Shown one piece after another: positions 13,211 through 23,732 of a stretch of 64,000 nucleotides of DNA. The stretch is taken from positions 28,958,913 to 29,022,912 of the forward strand of contig OZ018410.1 of NCBI GenBank assembly GCA_963969595.1, given 5' to 3'. Each line of letters begins with the position of its first letter. The stretch's first letter is position 1. Source of the stretch: Neckera pumila (taxonomy: Eukaryota; Streptophyta; Bryopsida; Hypnales; Neckeraceae). The notes under the pieces were generated by a model. That model was not told where the DNA came from. It did no database searches and saw nothing but the letters and a program-made list of their open reading frames with translations. Both the position numbers and the translations under genes were made by a program.

Positions 13211-14850
13211 AACTGGGAAAAATTAATTGTGACAATTTACAAGTTATAACAAGGGAAAAATTATAAATGTGGCTGTTTCCTCTGAAGCAATAAAATAGCT
13301 AGGGAAGCTTGTGATTCAATGATTTGACCGCAAGTATATGACTAAAAAGAAGGACTAATACTCCTCAAATACAATTTAGTATATTCAAATTATCCTTTGG
13401 CTTGAGAAAAAAAATAATACTGAATATGAAATTGATCTTGCCAACTATTTAAATAAATGAAAATCCTCGCACTTTTAGTTCTGGACAAGGCAATAGCTAC
13501 AACATTCTAAAGGCTTCAAAGACTAATTATTCAATGCAATATAAATGAATGGCCCCAAAAAATATTCCAATATATTAAATATGAACTTTTATTTTGAAAA
13601 CAAAAGAAAACAATTATTCATGACCCCATTCTATTTGTGGGTAATAAATACTGGAATCACCATTTGGATTATAAGATATCTCCAAAATAGGGCAATTCTA
13701 TAAACACTTGGTACTCTATAATTATATATAGGCTAAATTAAGGTACAAATTGCAACATTATTCCTCAAATGGATTCTCCATTCATTAAAACAACTGAAAT
13801 TTGAGAGAACCCCCTTCAAGTGAGAAGCCATCATGTCACTATTAAAAAAAATGGAAAAAGGTAATACAACACTTTCTTACTTATAATTATGAAAGAAATA
13901 TAAGTGGCTGTTTCTTGCCGAGAAAAAAATAGGAAAAATTGTGAATGAATGGATTCCCCGAACTCAATTTGTGGAAAGAAGGACCGGTCCTCCTAAAATA
14001 CAGTTTGCATATACAGGATTATCCTTTTGCATGAAGCCCAAAAATAGATAATTATGAAAATGAAATTTATCGCATCTTCCTTAAATCATTGACCAGCTCT
14101 GCGTTGTTGCTCGTGAGTGAAGCAATAGCTAGAACATGCCAAAGGGCTAAAACAATTATTCCCCACCGGCCACTGCAACATGCATACATTGACGTAAAAA
14201 ATTGAAAAACATATATATGAAACGTAAACCTTAGGCACGAAGTTGTACTTCTCAACAATTATTGACAACCTCTAACTTCTCCTGTAGGGCCAATTCCTGA
14301 TTTATCCTGTGATTCCTACCCCCCTCTGCCCCAACTAGGCAATTCCAAGGACATTCAGTACTGACTAATCATAGATAGGTTTAAGGTTCAAGGTGCTTCA
14401 CTATTCCCCAAAATGCTTTTGAATTAATTACAACGACTACAAGTTGAGAAAACCACTGGCAAGAAGCCATTGTGTAGCGAGGAGAAACATTGGAAACAAA
14501 TTAATATAACAATTTCCAACTTACAATTATGAAAAAAAAATATATATGGCCTGTTCTTGTAAAGAAAAAAATAGGGAAAATTGTATATGAATGACTGCAT
14601 TCTGGCTACCGCACTAGAAGGAAGGACCACTATTCCTCAAATATGGTTCAACATACTTGGATTACCCTTTGCCATGAAGAGGAAAAAAAGGATAATATTC
14701 AATATGAAATTGAACCCCTTTTTTAAAAAAACAAACAAACCGTCTGCCATTGTCGTGAGTGAGGCTATACATGAAATATGCCTAAGGTTTTAGGAGATGA
14801 CCAACCACTGCAACATGAATGCATTGAAGACGGGGAGGCCCAAATATCCA
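13211..14850. repeat. Tandem repeat, ~640-bp unit, about 2.5 copies
   Basis: Units start near 13,215, 13,862 and 14,495. Each has, in order, a CAACTTACAATTATGA-like word, GTGGCTGTT or GGCCTGTT, AATAGGGAAAATTGT-like and GAAGGACYANTMYTCCTCAAA-like words. Then come GATTAYCCTTT, CATGAAG/CTTGAG, AATATGAAATTGA, and GTGAGTGA with AATATGC-like words. The third unit is shorter. It lies within the CACTA left subterminal region. Confidence 0.7.
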
Positions 14851-15343
14851 CCATTATTTTTTGTGGGACATTTATCCCACTTGTCAACAAATTTAGGGTT
14901 CACAAATGAAAGAGTGCTCATGTACTTCAAAAATGAATGCATGTGTCATTACAAGTACATTAGACGGACATGATATGCAAATTCAGTGGAATGCGGAAAA
15001 GGGGATCATTGCTTCAAATTCAACAATACATTTTTGTAACGTGCAAAGGAAGGTGGTTTAGACATCTTCTACAAAACTATGCCTTTTAGACGTGAATTTC
15101 CGGGAATATCTATCATGAGTATTATAAACTCAGAAAGAAGAGAAAACATGCTCCAAAGATGTCATCATCTTGAAGGTCAATGATGTTGAGGGGACGCTGA
15201 CAACGTCATTCTCAATGTCTACGGAGACATCCTCCGTGACAGAGACTCCAAACCTGACTAGACATGTGCTTTCATGTCAGCTACGACATGACAAAGCGAG
15301 TTTTTCACTGCAGTGCTGTTGGGACGGCAAGGCATGGAACTTT
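14851..15343. other. CACTA interior, no supported gene
   Basis: Less AT-rich than the flanks, with ACGTC-type words near 15,190-15,240. It lies just downstream of the transposase stop codon and probably represents its 3' region. Confidence 0.4.
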
Positions 15344-15531
15344 TCACTCCAGTGCCGTAGACTCTGCATATCTTCCTGCCTCCGTTGGTGGAGGTATGTA
15401 CATGCCGCCTACTATTGTTGCTTCTCTTGTGGGCTCTGAGTCTAGCACTTCTGGTTGCAATCCTACATATTCCTCATCCTTTCCCACTGCGACCATACGG
15501 GGGATGGATTGGTTGCTTCGTGGTTGCCTGC
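15344..15531 (-). pseudogene. CACTA transposase, 3' end (beyond solo LTR A)
   Basis: About 60 codons on the minus strand, containing GKDEEYVGLQPEVLDSEP and IVGGMYIPPPTEAGRY, end at a TGA at 15,344-15,346. This was identified by removing solo LTR A. If one copy of the 5-bp duplication is kept, the frame runs from the DUF4216 block at 18,845 directly into this segment. It is probably the C-terminal tail of the TNP2-type transposase. I do not recognise the tail itself as a named domain. Confidence 0.65.
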
Positions 15532-15804
15532 TGTCGCAACCAGAATTTTTGGTTTTCCTTTGCTTATCGAAATATTGGAACGGAAACGGGTAATTAGGAT
15601 CCGTATCCGGTTAGAGGGGCAGAAGGAAATTGGAGATAGACAATGCTAATCCAATAAGGAGAAAATAGGATCTGATCCGGTCAAAATGTTAGTATTCAGG
15701 AGCGGAATCACATCTGGATCTCACCTCAGTTGGATTAGGGTTGGACCGGATTGATATGGACCGGACCGGAAAAGGTCATGATGACCTGCCAGGGGTCCTG
15801 GGAC

Positions 15805-15813
15805 TATATAAAA
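15805..15813 (+). promoter_or_regulatory. First TATA box of LTR A
   Basis: TATATAAAA in GGGACTATATAAAAG, about 280 bp upstream of the embedded frame's ATG. The same box is at 21,199 in B and 54,482 in D. It is well placed to drive the LTR-embedded ORF. Confidence 0.7.
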
Positions 15814-16084
15814 GATAGTCGTCCTCATTTTCACTCTTTTACTTCCCTCGACTTCTGGAGCTAACTTTGAGCGCTTTTAGGCCTCCGTCTGCGCCAGAGC
15901 CGTTGTATGTGTGTGTGCTTCCGGCCGGGCATGTCAGAGTGTGTAGGAAAGGTAGAAAGCGTGTGGGTTGCAGATTTTGTGTTGTTTTTTGGTTGAGATC
16001 GGACGAGAGGAAGTGAAGAACGGGACGTGCGGCTAGGAGAGAGTGAGGTAGTGATTGGTAAGGATCCAGAGGCCACTCATGTCC

Positions 16085-17738
16085 ATGCCTCAACTGCGTA
16101 AGGCCAGACCGGGCGCGCCCAGTTCCTCCTCCAATGTCAAGCTCCGGAAGGTAGTTCCGGTCATTCCTACAGCGGAACCGGCCAGGTCCGAGCTCATGGA
16201 GGATCTCAACGCGATGGGGTGTCTCGTGTTGATGGACAAACCTTGGGGGTTTAGGAAGGAGCGGATGGTGAGAGAGTTGAAGTGTAAGGCGTCGAACGAG
16301 TTCGACAACACGCTTCAGGGTCGCCCGACCGAATGGGAAGAAGAAAGGTGGAGGGAAGTTTACAACTTCCGGATGGGAGGTTCCAGCATGGCTGGAAGGA
16401 AAGACGAGTTCATCCATGATAAGTTCCATGGAGAGTCGAGCAACAAGGATGGGTACGCGGTTGCTGATTGCAAGAGCAACCGGCACCGTAATCTCCTGTA
16501 GTTCCTGGTTCCGATCGTCCACCCGGAGAAGCCGACAAGGGTGACGATGACCATTGGCAACACCATTTTCCGGTTCCCTAAGTGGAGAACGGAAAGTGAA
16601 TTGGGCCCGGATCTTTTCCGATCTGGTGTCCCAGCTGGTGATGAGGATCGGAAAGAGTAGGGCCACTCCTTTGAGTCCCTATCTCTTCCACCTCTACCAC
16701 CGCAACCAACTCCTCACAAATACGGAGGAGAAGACGTGGAGCCTTCAGGAGTCTATCCTGAAATACGGGGAGTTGGGTTTGGATGACAAACATGAAGAGC
16801 AAACCGGGTCCGAACCCAAGACAGAAAAAGAAGAAGAGGAGGAGCAACTCCGGCCGAGGAAGCGGATGAAGACAACGCCTCTTCGCAAAAGAGGAACCCC
16901 TCCTACCACCCGGTCGACTCCAGAACAGGGACCGAATGTGGAGATGCCGGATCCCGAAGACCCGACCAACCCGTTCAACCAGTTGACAATAATTCTATGC
17001 GGGATACGAGCGGACTGGGAGGTCAAGAGGAGGGCCCTCGCTAGTATTGGAAATCTTGTGGGTGCACCGGTGGATAGAAATTTACTGGGTAAGGTGAGCC
17101 AGTATCTGTCCGATCCGGATGAGCATCGGAGGTAGGAGGCAAAGATTCGTCGGCTTCTGGAGGAAGTCAACACTCTGAAGGCTGACATGGTAGCCCTCAG
17201 AGAAGACAAAGCTGTAGTCCAAGAGATGGTGGAAGCAACCCGGAAGGTGGCCGAGTTGGTGAAGGACACTCTTGGAGAATCCGGATCCACCGCAGTCAAA
17301 GCGGAATTGTTTGACAAAGAGGTGCATGAGGAGAAGAAGGTATCCGGTTCCCGGATAGTTCGGATCTTCACCGACTTCACCGATTGGGTGGAAGCATCCT
17401 TGGTGGCAGTAAGAGAGGCGGCCAACCGGATGGACATCAGCAGTCGAAAGCTGAATAGGTCCATGTACTCCCAGGAGATCTACCTCTCGAACATATCACT
17501 ACCGGATTTGTTTGCAGCCGAAGGGTCAAATCCGAGGGAGCCCAAGGATCAGACACCTGAGTCAAGGAAGAGTAACCGGAGATCTGGGCCTGGACAACCA
17601 ATTTAGTTGGATTCATCGCCAAGGTGAGATCTTCCGGATTCAGCTGCCGGGGAGCGGAGCCGAAACCTTGCTGACGTCTTCAACCAACTGCCCGAGAAAT
17701 CCAAGAGTCCTACGCTGGGTGGGGGAGTTGGAGAGTAG
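16085..17738 (+). pseudogene. LTR-embedded ORF, copy A (broken)
   Basis: The frame runs from ATGCCTCAACTGCG to the stop after GGGVGE-like codons, about 550 codons. The N-terminal third has MDKPWGFRKERMVREL, RGRPTEWEEERWREVYNF and a PIVHPEK block; in general shape it recalls the plant transposon protein domain of retroelements (low-confidence inference). The middle is acidic (KEEEEEQLR) followed by a basic, nuclear-signal-like RPRKRMKTTPLRKRG. The C-terminal part is a heptad-rich probable coiled coil (EEVNTLKADMVALREDKAAV-type). It is broken by several nonsense codons, mostly TAG where copy C or D keeps CAG, and by at least one frameshift in the 16.5-kb stretch. Function is unknown; I do not recognise Gag zinc knuckles. 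Confidence 0.7.
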
Positions 17739-17873
17739 GTAGGTAGGTAGGAATGTAAAGTTTTGTAAGATAGTTGGGACTAGATCGGATGTTGATCCGA
17801 TCTGGCTGGTTAGGATTGGACTCGGATGTCCAGCGCGGATTTCCGGGGGCCTTTTTGCCTTGTAATCAAGTTG

Positions 17874-17880
17874 TATATAA
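17874..17880 (+). promoter_or_regulatory. Second TATA box of LTR A
   Basis: TATATAA in AAGTTGTATATAAGTCAG, downstream of the embedded ORF and about 970 bp before the LTR end. Conserved at 46,893-46,899 (C, minus) and 56,548 (D). Its position fits the retroelement's own U3 promoter. Confidence 0.65.
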
Positions 17881-18844
17881 GTCAGTCCCTACTTGGGAGC
17901 TGGGAGTCTTTTTGCCCAAATTTTGTGTACGTCTTCTCTTGGCCTCTTATTGAGTGTCTCTCCCGTGTGTGGCAGGGTTGTGTGGTGAGGAGTTAGGAAG
18001 GCGCATGCTTGTGCGGGTGTGATTTCTCCCCTTGGTGTTCTTGTTTTTATCTTATGTGCAAGTGAGCGGGTTGTAAAAAAGTTGGGAGTGGATTTCAGTT
18101 TCTCAGCAACTCTAAGGTTTAGGATTCCGGACGAGACAACCGTTGTTAGGCTAGGCGGATAGGGAGGGATTCCTTAGTTGTGCTAGAACTTCTGGGTTGG
18201 AAATTCAATTGAGTGTCCGATCTCCTGAGAGATCTTGCTGCCTTAGTGGGCAAACGGAAGGACTTTAATTGATGTTGGAACGGATGGGTTCACTTGCAAC
18301 CGCCCGGCTTTGTACAGACAGAACGTGGCGCTAAGGTCGTTGTAGTATGAAAGGATCATACAGGGGGTCTTTGTGTGATCGGTGATCCAGAGAGTTCACT
18401 GGATTGTTGCAAAGGATCAAACCGGATCCGGATTAGTGTAGGAAATTGAAAAATAGAAAAGTGGGTTTTCAGCCACTATAAATCACAAAAGGAGCGGTGG
18501 GCCTGCCACTTTCAAAATCAAGGGGCGAACCCTCTGATGGTGAAACAGAGGTTAAACTAAACCGGATGGTAGTAAAAGCGGATGTGAGCTGATCAGACCG
18601 GATTGGAAAGCTAATTGGATCGGAGAAGGAAAAGAAGGTCTGATTGTAGTTCTTGGTGTTGTTGTGTTTCCGGTTGTGGTGTTAGGACCGGAAGAGGAAA
18701 TAATGGTACTGACTTAGCTTAGAGACCAAATAAGGCTAGATACTTCACAGAATCTTGCAAGTTTGATCTTTAGAGTCACTTTGTTATACTTTAAAGTATT
18801 TTTTGGTAGTATAACTGGGAATTTGCTTGCCCTATGCTGCAACA

Positions 18845-20927
18845 CCCACATCTACCCCTCACGTCTGTACAGCATACAATTTTCCAGCCTAGTCTTTGGG
18901 GGTCATTGAAGAAGAATACTTGTTGACAATGCAATGGAAGTGCAAAAGAGTTGGCGTGCACCTTGCTGTCCATGCGGTTAAAGTTAGCCATGTTAAAGCC
19001 ATACCAAACCCAGTGAATATTTTGAAAGCAAGCATCTTAGCTTCCTTTAACCCAATTGCACACAAAGACAGTGGTTCAATGACTGCAATAGTCCAATTCA
19101 AGAATCTCTTCAATGTACCCAATATAGTCATCAGTTCTCTCAATGCGATGCCCATTGCGAAGCCCCCATCAAATTTGTCGAGTGAAAGAGGCTACCACAT
19201 AGGAATCGCGTGTGACAAGGCTGCCTTCAGCACACCGCACATGGAAATGTGTGCCGAAGGCATACATCTGTCTATGTGAGACAGCAAATTGTTTTGGAGG
19301 CTGCCCATATTGAATAATATCTTCATTGACATGTTGACCTCCATCTCGAAATGTTTGCACTCTTGCACTCAGCCACGTTGTAAAGGATGGCAAATATACA
19401 ATTCCAATGGATAGCGGACAAGCACGGAAGCATTGCGACGACAAAATTCTCTACGGAATGTCTCCCTCTCCTTTCAACGCTTTTCTCTAGCCACCTTATA
19501 CTCCCTATACCACATTCCAGCCACAAGTAAGAAGAACGGGCATGGAAATACTATGGCAAAACACCAAGGTCAGCAGACATGGAACACAGCAGACGTTGTC
19601 ATTGACAAGCCAGCTAATAGACAGACGTCAAAAAGGACTTCTTCACAGACACTTTGACAATTAGCGCCTCCGCAATCTATCCACCAGCAACGTCACAAGT
19701 GACATCGCACACAGAAAAGTGCGCTAAAAAATGGAGACAATGGACAACAAAAGAGTAACAACCTAAACATTCATTGACCAAATCAATGATGAAGGACATA
19801 ATGATTGGGAAGATGGACTCACTGCTGCCAATGCTCCAAGCATGCCGCATTGTCTAGAACAAAGGCATGTGCATAGGCGCAGAACTCATCCAACATCTTC
19901 CACCTTCGCTGGGAGTTTCTACAAAGAATCTACAAAGATTCATGGTTGGATCTTCTTCCACATCCCATACACGGCGCACTGTTCCTCTATATTGATGCAT
20001 GTCCTCCGTGCAAAATCCCAGCGTATCATCCATTCGATACCCTTCCGCAATGCTACCCTCCGGATGTGCAAAAGTTCTCACATAGTCCTTCAATATTTTC
20101 ATATATTGCTCTATTGGATACGTCCATCGACAATGCATGGGACTGCATCGAAACAATTGCTCCACCAAGTGCACGGGCAAATGCGTCATAATGTTTAGAA
20201 ATGTCGGGGGAAATTCCTTCTCCAGCACGCATGTTGCCATGACCACGTCATGCATCATGTCATGTTCATCTGCCAAGCTTACCTCTTTTGCGCATAGCCT
20301 TTGAAAAACTCTGTTGATTTTAATTATTGCTAGGCGCACACTTTTGTCCAGTACATTGCAAACCGTTACAGGGAGAATCTGAGGACATCATACGTAAGAA
20401 ACCATACATTAGTAAGGGACACAGTCAACTAAATAGACATGGATGTTTCACTTTTAGGCATGAGGATAGCTAGTGACCTTGCCCTATAGGCAACGTCTAC
20501 AGGGACAGAGGCCACGCAGACCTATCTCCTCACGGCGTTTGTGACAACACCATCTGTGACGTGGCTAACCGCCACAACTGATGCCATTGACATCACGGCC
20601 GACAAGAACACGTCCACTAAAATGTCATATGGGACACATGCGTACTTGCACATTGGCGTCCGCCATATGTCTACTTTTGTTTATTGCCTGTGTTCAATTA
20701 GGTTTCAGCTCACCTATTGCATGAGGACGTGGTAATCATGCGTTTTCATGCATTGGAGTTTCTCGTCCACTAAGCGCTTGTGAATGCTGCCCACATAGTT
20801 TGTAGGGGTACAAATATTAGAAACAATTGTGATGAACTCTTGGCGTTCATAAGGCTTCAATACATATAGGGCATGCGGCATGTAGTATGCATCTTATTGC
20901 CATTGTGGAGGTTGCAGCCATATCTCC
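18845..20927 (-). pseudogene. CACTA TNP2-type transposase (DUF4218, DUF4216), broken
   Basis: This is the transposase for mobilising CACTA elements. Reading right to left, the first exon contains YMPHALYVLKPYERQEF and ends KTHDYHVLMQ. A GT-AG intron (20,379-20,713) follows. The next exon opens ILPVTVCNVL and carries the DUF4218 signature EKEFPPTFLNIMTHLPVHLVEQ, WTYPIEQYMKILKDYVR and HPEGSIAEGY. Near 18,845-19,140 the DUF4216 signature DDYIGYIEEILELDY, QQVFFFNDPQRLGWKIV appears. Stops include TAA in the first exon, TAG just before the intron, and TGA and TAA in the DUF4216 block. The N-terminal half (transposase_21 region) is absent, lost at LTR B. The middle part, 19.15-19.85 kb, is hard to splice by eye. 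Confidence 0.85.
20379..20713 (-). other. Intron of the CACTA transposase
   Basis: The donor reads AG|GTGAGC and the acceptor TCCTCAG|ATT, on the minus strand. Removing 335 nt joins HVLMQ to ILPV across one TAG codon, the expected junction in TNP2-type transposases. Confidence 0.7.
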
Positions 20928-21742
20928 TGTTGCAACCAAAATTTTTAGTTTTTCTTGCTTACCTAGAAGTTGGAACAAAAACTAGTAATTAGGATCCGGA
21001 TCCTATTAAGAGGCAAAAGAAGACCAAAGATAAACAAAGCTAATGTAGTAAGGGATAAATTGGATCCAATTTGGTTAGAGTATTAGTACCCAGGAGTGGA
21101 ATCAAATTTGGAACTTATCTCGGATCGGATGAGGGTTGAACCGGATTGCTAAAGATCGGACCAAAAGTGATCATGATGACTAGTCTAGATTCTGGAACTA
21201 TATAAAGGCTGGTCTTCCCCATTTTCACTCCTTTACTTCCCTCGATCTTTGGAGCTGACATTGAGCGCTTTTACGCCTACATCTGCACCAGAGCCGTTGT
21301 ATGCGTGAGAACTTAAGTGTGAGTGCGTGAGAGTGTATGAAAGGTTGAAATTGTGTGTGCTGTAGGTTTTGTTTTGTTTTTTGGTTGAGATTGGACGAGA
21401 AAAAGTAAAGAACAAGACATGCGGCTAGAAGAGAGTGAGGTAGAGCAGGAAAGGATCCAGCTGATCAAGTCTGTGTCCATGCCTCTGATTTGTAGGAGCA
21501 AACCAGGAGCGCCTAGTTCCTCTACAAAGGTTAAGCTCTGGAAGGTGGTTCCGGTCATCCCCTTCGAGGAGGCAGAGAAGACACAGCTCATGGAGGACCT
21601 GAACGCAATGGGTTGTTTAGGGTTGATGGACAAACGTTGGGGATTTAGAGAGGAGCGGATGGTGAGAGAGATACTGGAAAAATCGTCAAATCAGTTCAAC
21701 CACACTATTTGGAGGCGGCCAATCCAGGGTTTTCTTGTTGGA
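20928..21742 (+). mobile_element. Truncated gypsy LTR, copy B
   Basis: Starts TGTTGCAACCAAAATTTTTAG directly against transposase coding sequence and follows LTR A/D through the first TATA box (21,199-21,206). It continues into the embedded ORF as far as the NQFNHTIWRRP region, where similarity stops. The second promoter and the LTR 3' end are missing. Confidence 0.8.
21481..21742 (+). pseudogene. LTR-embedded ORF, copy B (5' fragment)
   Basis: Contains GAPSSSTKVKLWKVVPVIP, MEDLNAMGCLGLMDKRWGF and REERMVREILEKSSNQFN, homologous to the start of the embedded ORF in A, C and D. Truncated after about 85 codons. Confidence 0.7.
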
Positions 21743-21925
21743 TAGAATTTCGGGTTTTTGTGTCTAATAGATGTGTCATGTCGCATGTTGTGTTGAACAC
21801 GTGTCGAGTACGCTTGACAAATTCGTTGATTAGAAGATTGGGGGGCTTTTTTTTTTTTCCCCCGGGTTAAATAGAGTTTGGTGACGTGGCTGGTCCGTAA
21901 GAGTGACGTGGAAAGGTCATTATTT

Positions 21926-22158
21926 GCGACTGTAGGTCGAGGGGCAACTGTGGGTCCACAAAATGGGCGACCGCAGGTCCCAAACAGGGGCGACCACGGG
22001 TCCAAGACAAAGGCGACCGCGGGTCTGAAACCAAGGCGACTTCGGGTCCAAAATGAGGGCGACCGCGGGTCTAAAACCAGGGCGACTTTGGGTCAAAATT
22101 GAGGGCGACCGCGAGTCCTGAATGAGGCGAACGCGGTTTTGGGAGGTGACCGCGGTTA
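21926..22158 (+). repeat. GCGACCGCGGGTC minisatellite, array 1
   Basis: About ten degenerate copies of GGGCGACCGCGGGTCC spaced about 22-24 bp. No gene adjoins it directly; it lies between truncated LTR B and MITE P6. It may be the promoter remnant of a lost minus-strand gene. Confidence 0.8.
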
Positions 22159-22162
22159 TTGT

Positions 22163-23092
22163 TTAACCCCTAAAGGACCGCTTGTCCCCTCGGGGGACAA
22201 AATGGGTCCGGACGGCGGGCAGGTTTCTATGGTCTCAATATGAAATCAGATTTTTTGGGATTTTTGGAGGTGGTGTATTTTTCCGAGAGCTTCGTGGATA
22301 TATAATTTTTATTTTATTTGATGCTTGTGAGCAAAAGTTATCGCACAATAAGCAAAAGCAGAGTTTGGCGGGCAGCACACAAAAAATCACAAAAAGTCAA
22401 AATCAATTTTTTTCAAATTTTTTTTCTCAAAGATTAAATTTTTGTCTATATGTGAAGCTTTGTTTCATTCAATTTGGACAAAAAATGAGAAAGTTATAGA
22501 CAATCTAAGCATCTTTTTGAAAAATAAGTTGTTGAATTCATTTTTGATTTCAATTTTTAGAATTAAAAAAAAAAAATGTTAGGTAAGGTTAGATTTTCTT
22601 GCTAAAACAATCTCACCATTGGGATTATAAGATTATTGTGATTTCAATTCCATCTAAAAGCTATTAACAATTTTGTTTTTTCTCCAATCTTGAACCGACC
22701 TCTAGTTAACAATTTTTTAATGAATGAAAATTAAGTGACTTTTTTTCTAAATTTCTGTGGTAGACTGTCAACTCAACTACTTAACATAAATAAGTAGAAA
22801 ATCAAAATCATTAGTGTAAAAAATTTGAACTAAAAAGATTCAAAGACAATAAATCTAATCAAGTGAGGTGCAGAAATTTTTGTTTTCTTCTTTTTAAATG
22901 CATATATCTAACAATCTACATGGTCAAAGTTTTTGAAATTTCTTCTATGTATTCATATACAAGTCAAGTATAAGATCTTACAATTGGATATGCCAAAAAA
23001 AAAAAAATTTAAAGTTCTTTTCTCTTTGCAATAGAAATGACAATTTTGAATAGTTTTTGATAGGAAAATCACCTTGGTCCTTTAGGGGTTAA
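22163..23092 (+). mobile_element. TTAA MITE, type A (P6)
   Basis: TTAA at both ends, CCCCTAAAGGACC and GGTCCTTTAGGGG, 930 bp. The left arm has the TGTCCCCTCGGGGGACA hairpin and CGGGCAGG. Internal words are those of P5 and P11. Non-coding. Confidence 0.9.
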
Positions 23093-23416
23093 ATGCTACA
23101 TAATGATATAATAATAACCCGAGGTATTAATAGTAAATATAAGTCGACATAATTTTGCAATAGAATAATACAATTTTCACATACACAATTATAGTCAATT
23201 CAATAATAATAGCAACAATAGCAATAATAATATTTATAATAAATAGATAATATTAGGGAATGTATATGTCAATTGAATTCTCACATTAACATCTCTAACA
23301 AGATGCCACCCTGTACTCAACCGTAGTCCTGCCTAAATCATTTGGCCAAAAAGCATTTACTTCAAAATAAAGGAAAAAACCAATACTATTTGAATCCTTT
23401 GACTTCTACAGTTGTA

Positions 23417-23635
23417 TTAATCTAGTTCAAAGTCGTCATCGTTTGATGCTTCATCAGCATCGTGGTCTGTGGGGTCATCTATCTCATATCCCCTACAGAT
23501 GTCTTCATCAATTGCATTCTCATCATCTTCTCTTACTACGGGTATGACTGGCACCGGACGTACCTCATGTTCTACCTCGGAGTTCAAGTTGCACACTTCT
23601 ATATCAAGAGTGTCGTCAATTTGAGTTTGCACCAA
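23417..23635 (-). CDS. Possible last exon of the hAT-like gene
   Basis: A frame with NRRQKQLVQTQIDDTLDIEV upstream and a strongly acidic end (DPTDHDADEASNDDDFELD), closing at a stop at 23,417. It is in a different frame from the hAT body that stops at 23,733. It could be a downstream exon or the product of a frameshift. It is too short and low-complexity to assign a function. Confidence 0.35.
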   Translation of the reverse strand: MVQTQIDDTLDIEVCNLNSEVEHEVRPVPVIPVVREDDENAIDEDICRGYEIDDPTDHDADEASNDDDFELD

Positions 23636-23732
23636 TTGTTTTTGACGTCGATTTGTATCAGTAGTTCCATCAACGTTAGGTGCTGTAGCACGCCCACATC
23701 TTCTTCATTTGCCTTGGCCAATGTTGGCGGTA

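Larger units (their letters stand above)
15532..18844 (+). mobile_element. Solo gypsy LTR, copy A (3,313 bp)
   Basis: It begins TGTCGCAACCAGAATTTTTGG and ends GCCCTATGCTGCAACA, matching LTR D (54,209-57,517) end to end. Flanks are CCTGC and CCCAC, a plausible 5-bp duplication differing by two transitions. CACTA transposase coding sequence lies on both sides and no primer-binding site follows, so this is a solo LTR. It contains an embedded reading frame and two TATA boxes, described separately. Confidence 0.85.

Noticed and set aside
15839..16666. 275-codon antisense frame within LTR A
   Set aside because: It lies opposite the embedded ORF. The homologous antisense frames in C and D differ in length and the sense frame has coherent domain character, so this is a shadow.
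21926..22158. Regular short repeats as a possible CRISPR-like array
   Set aside because: Repeats are degenerate, with spacers of only ~8 bp that are themselves similar. Plant nuclear context; it is a minisatellite.
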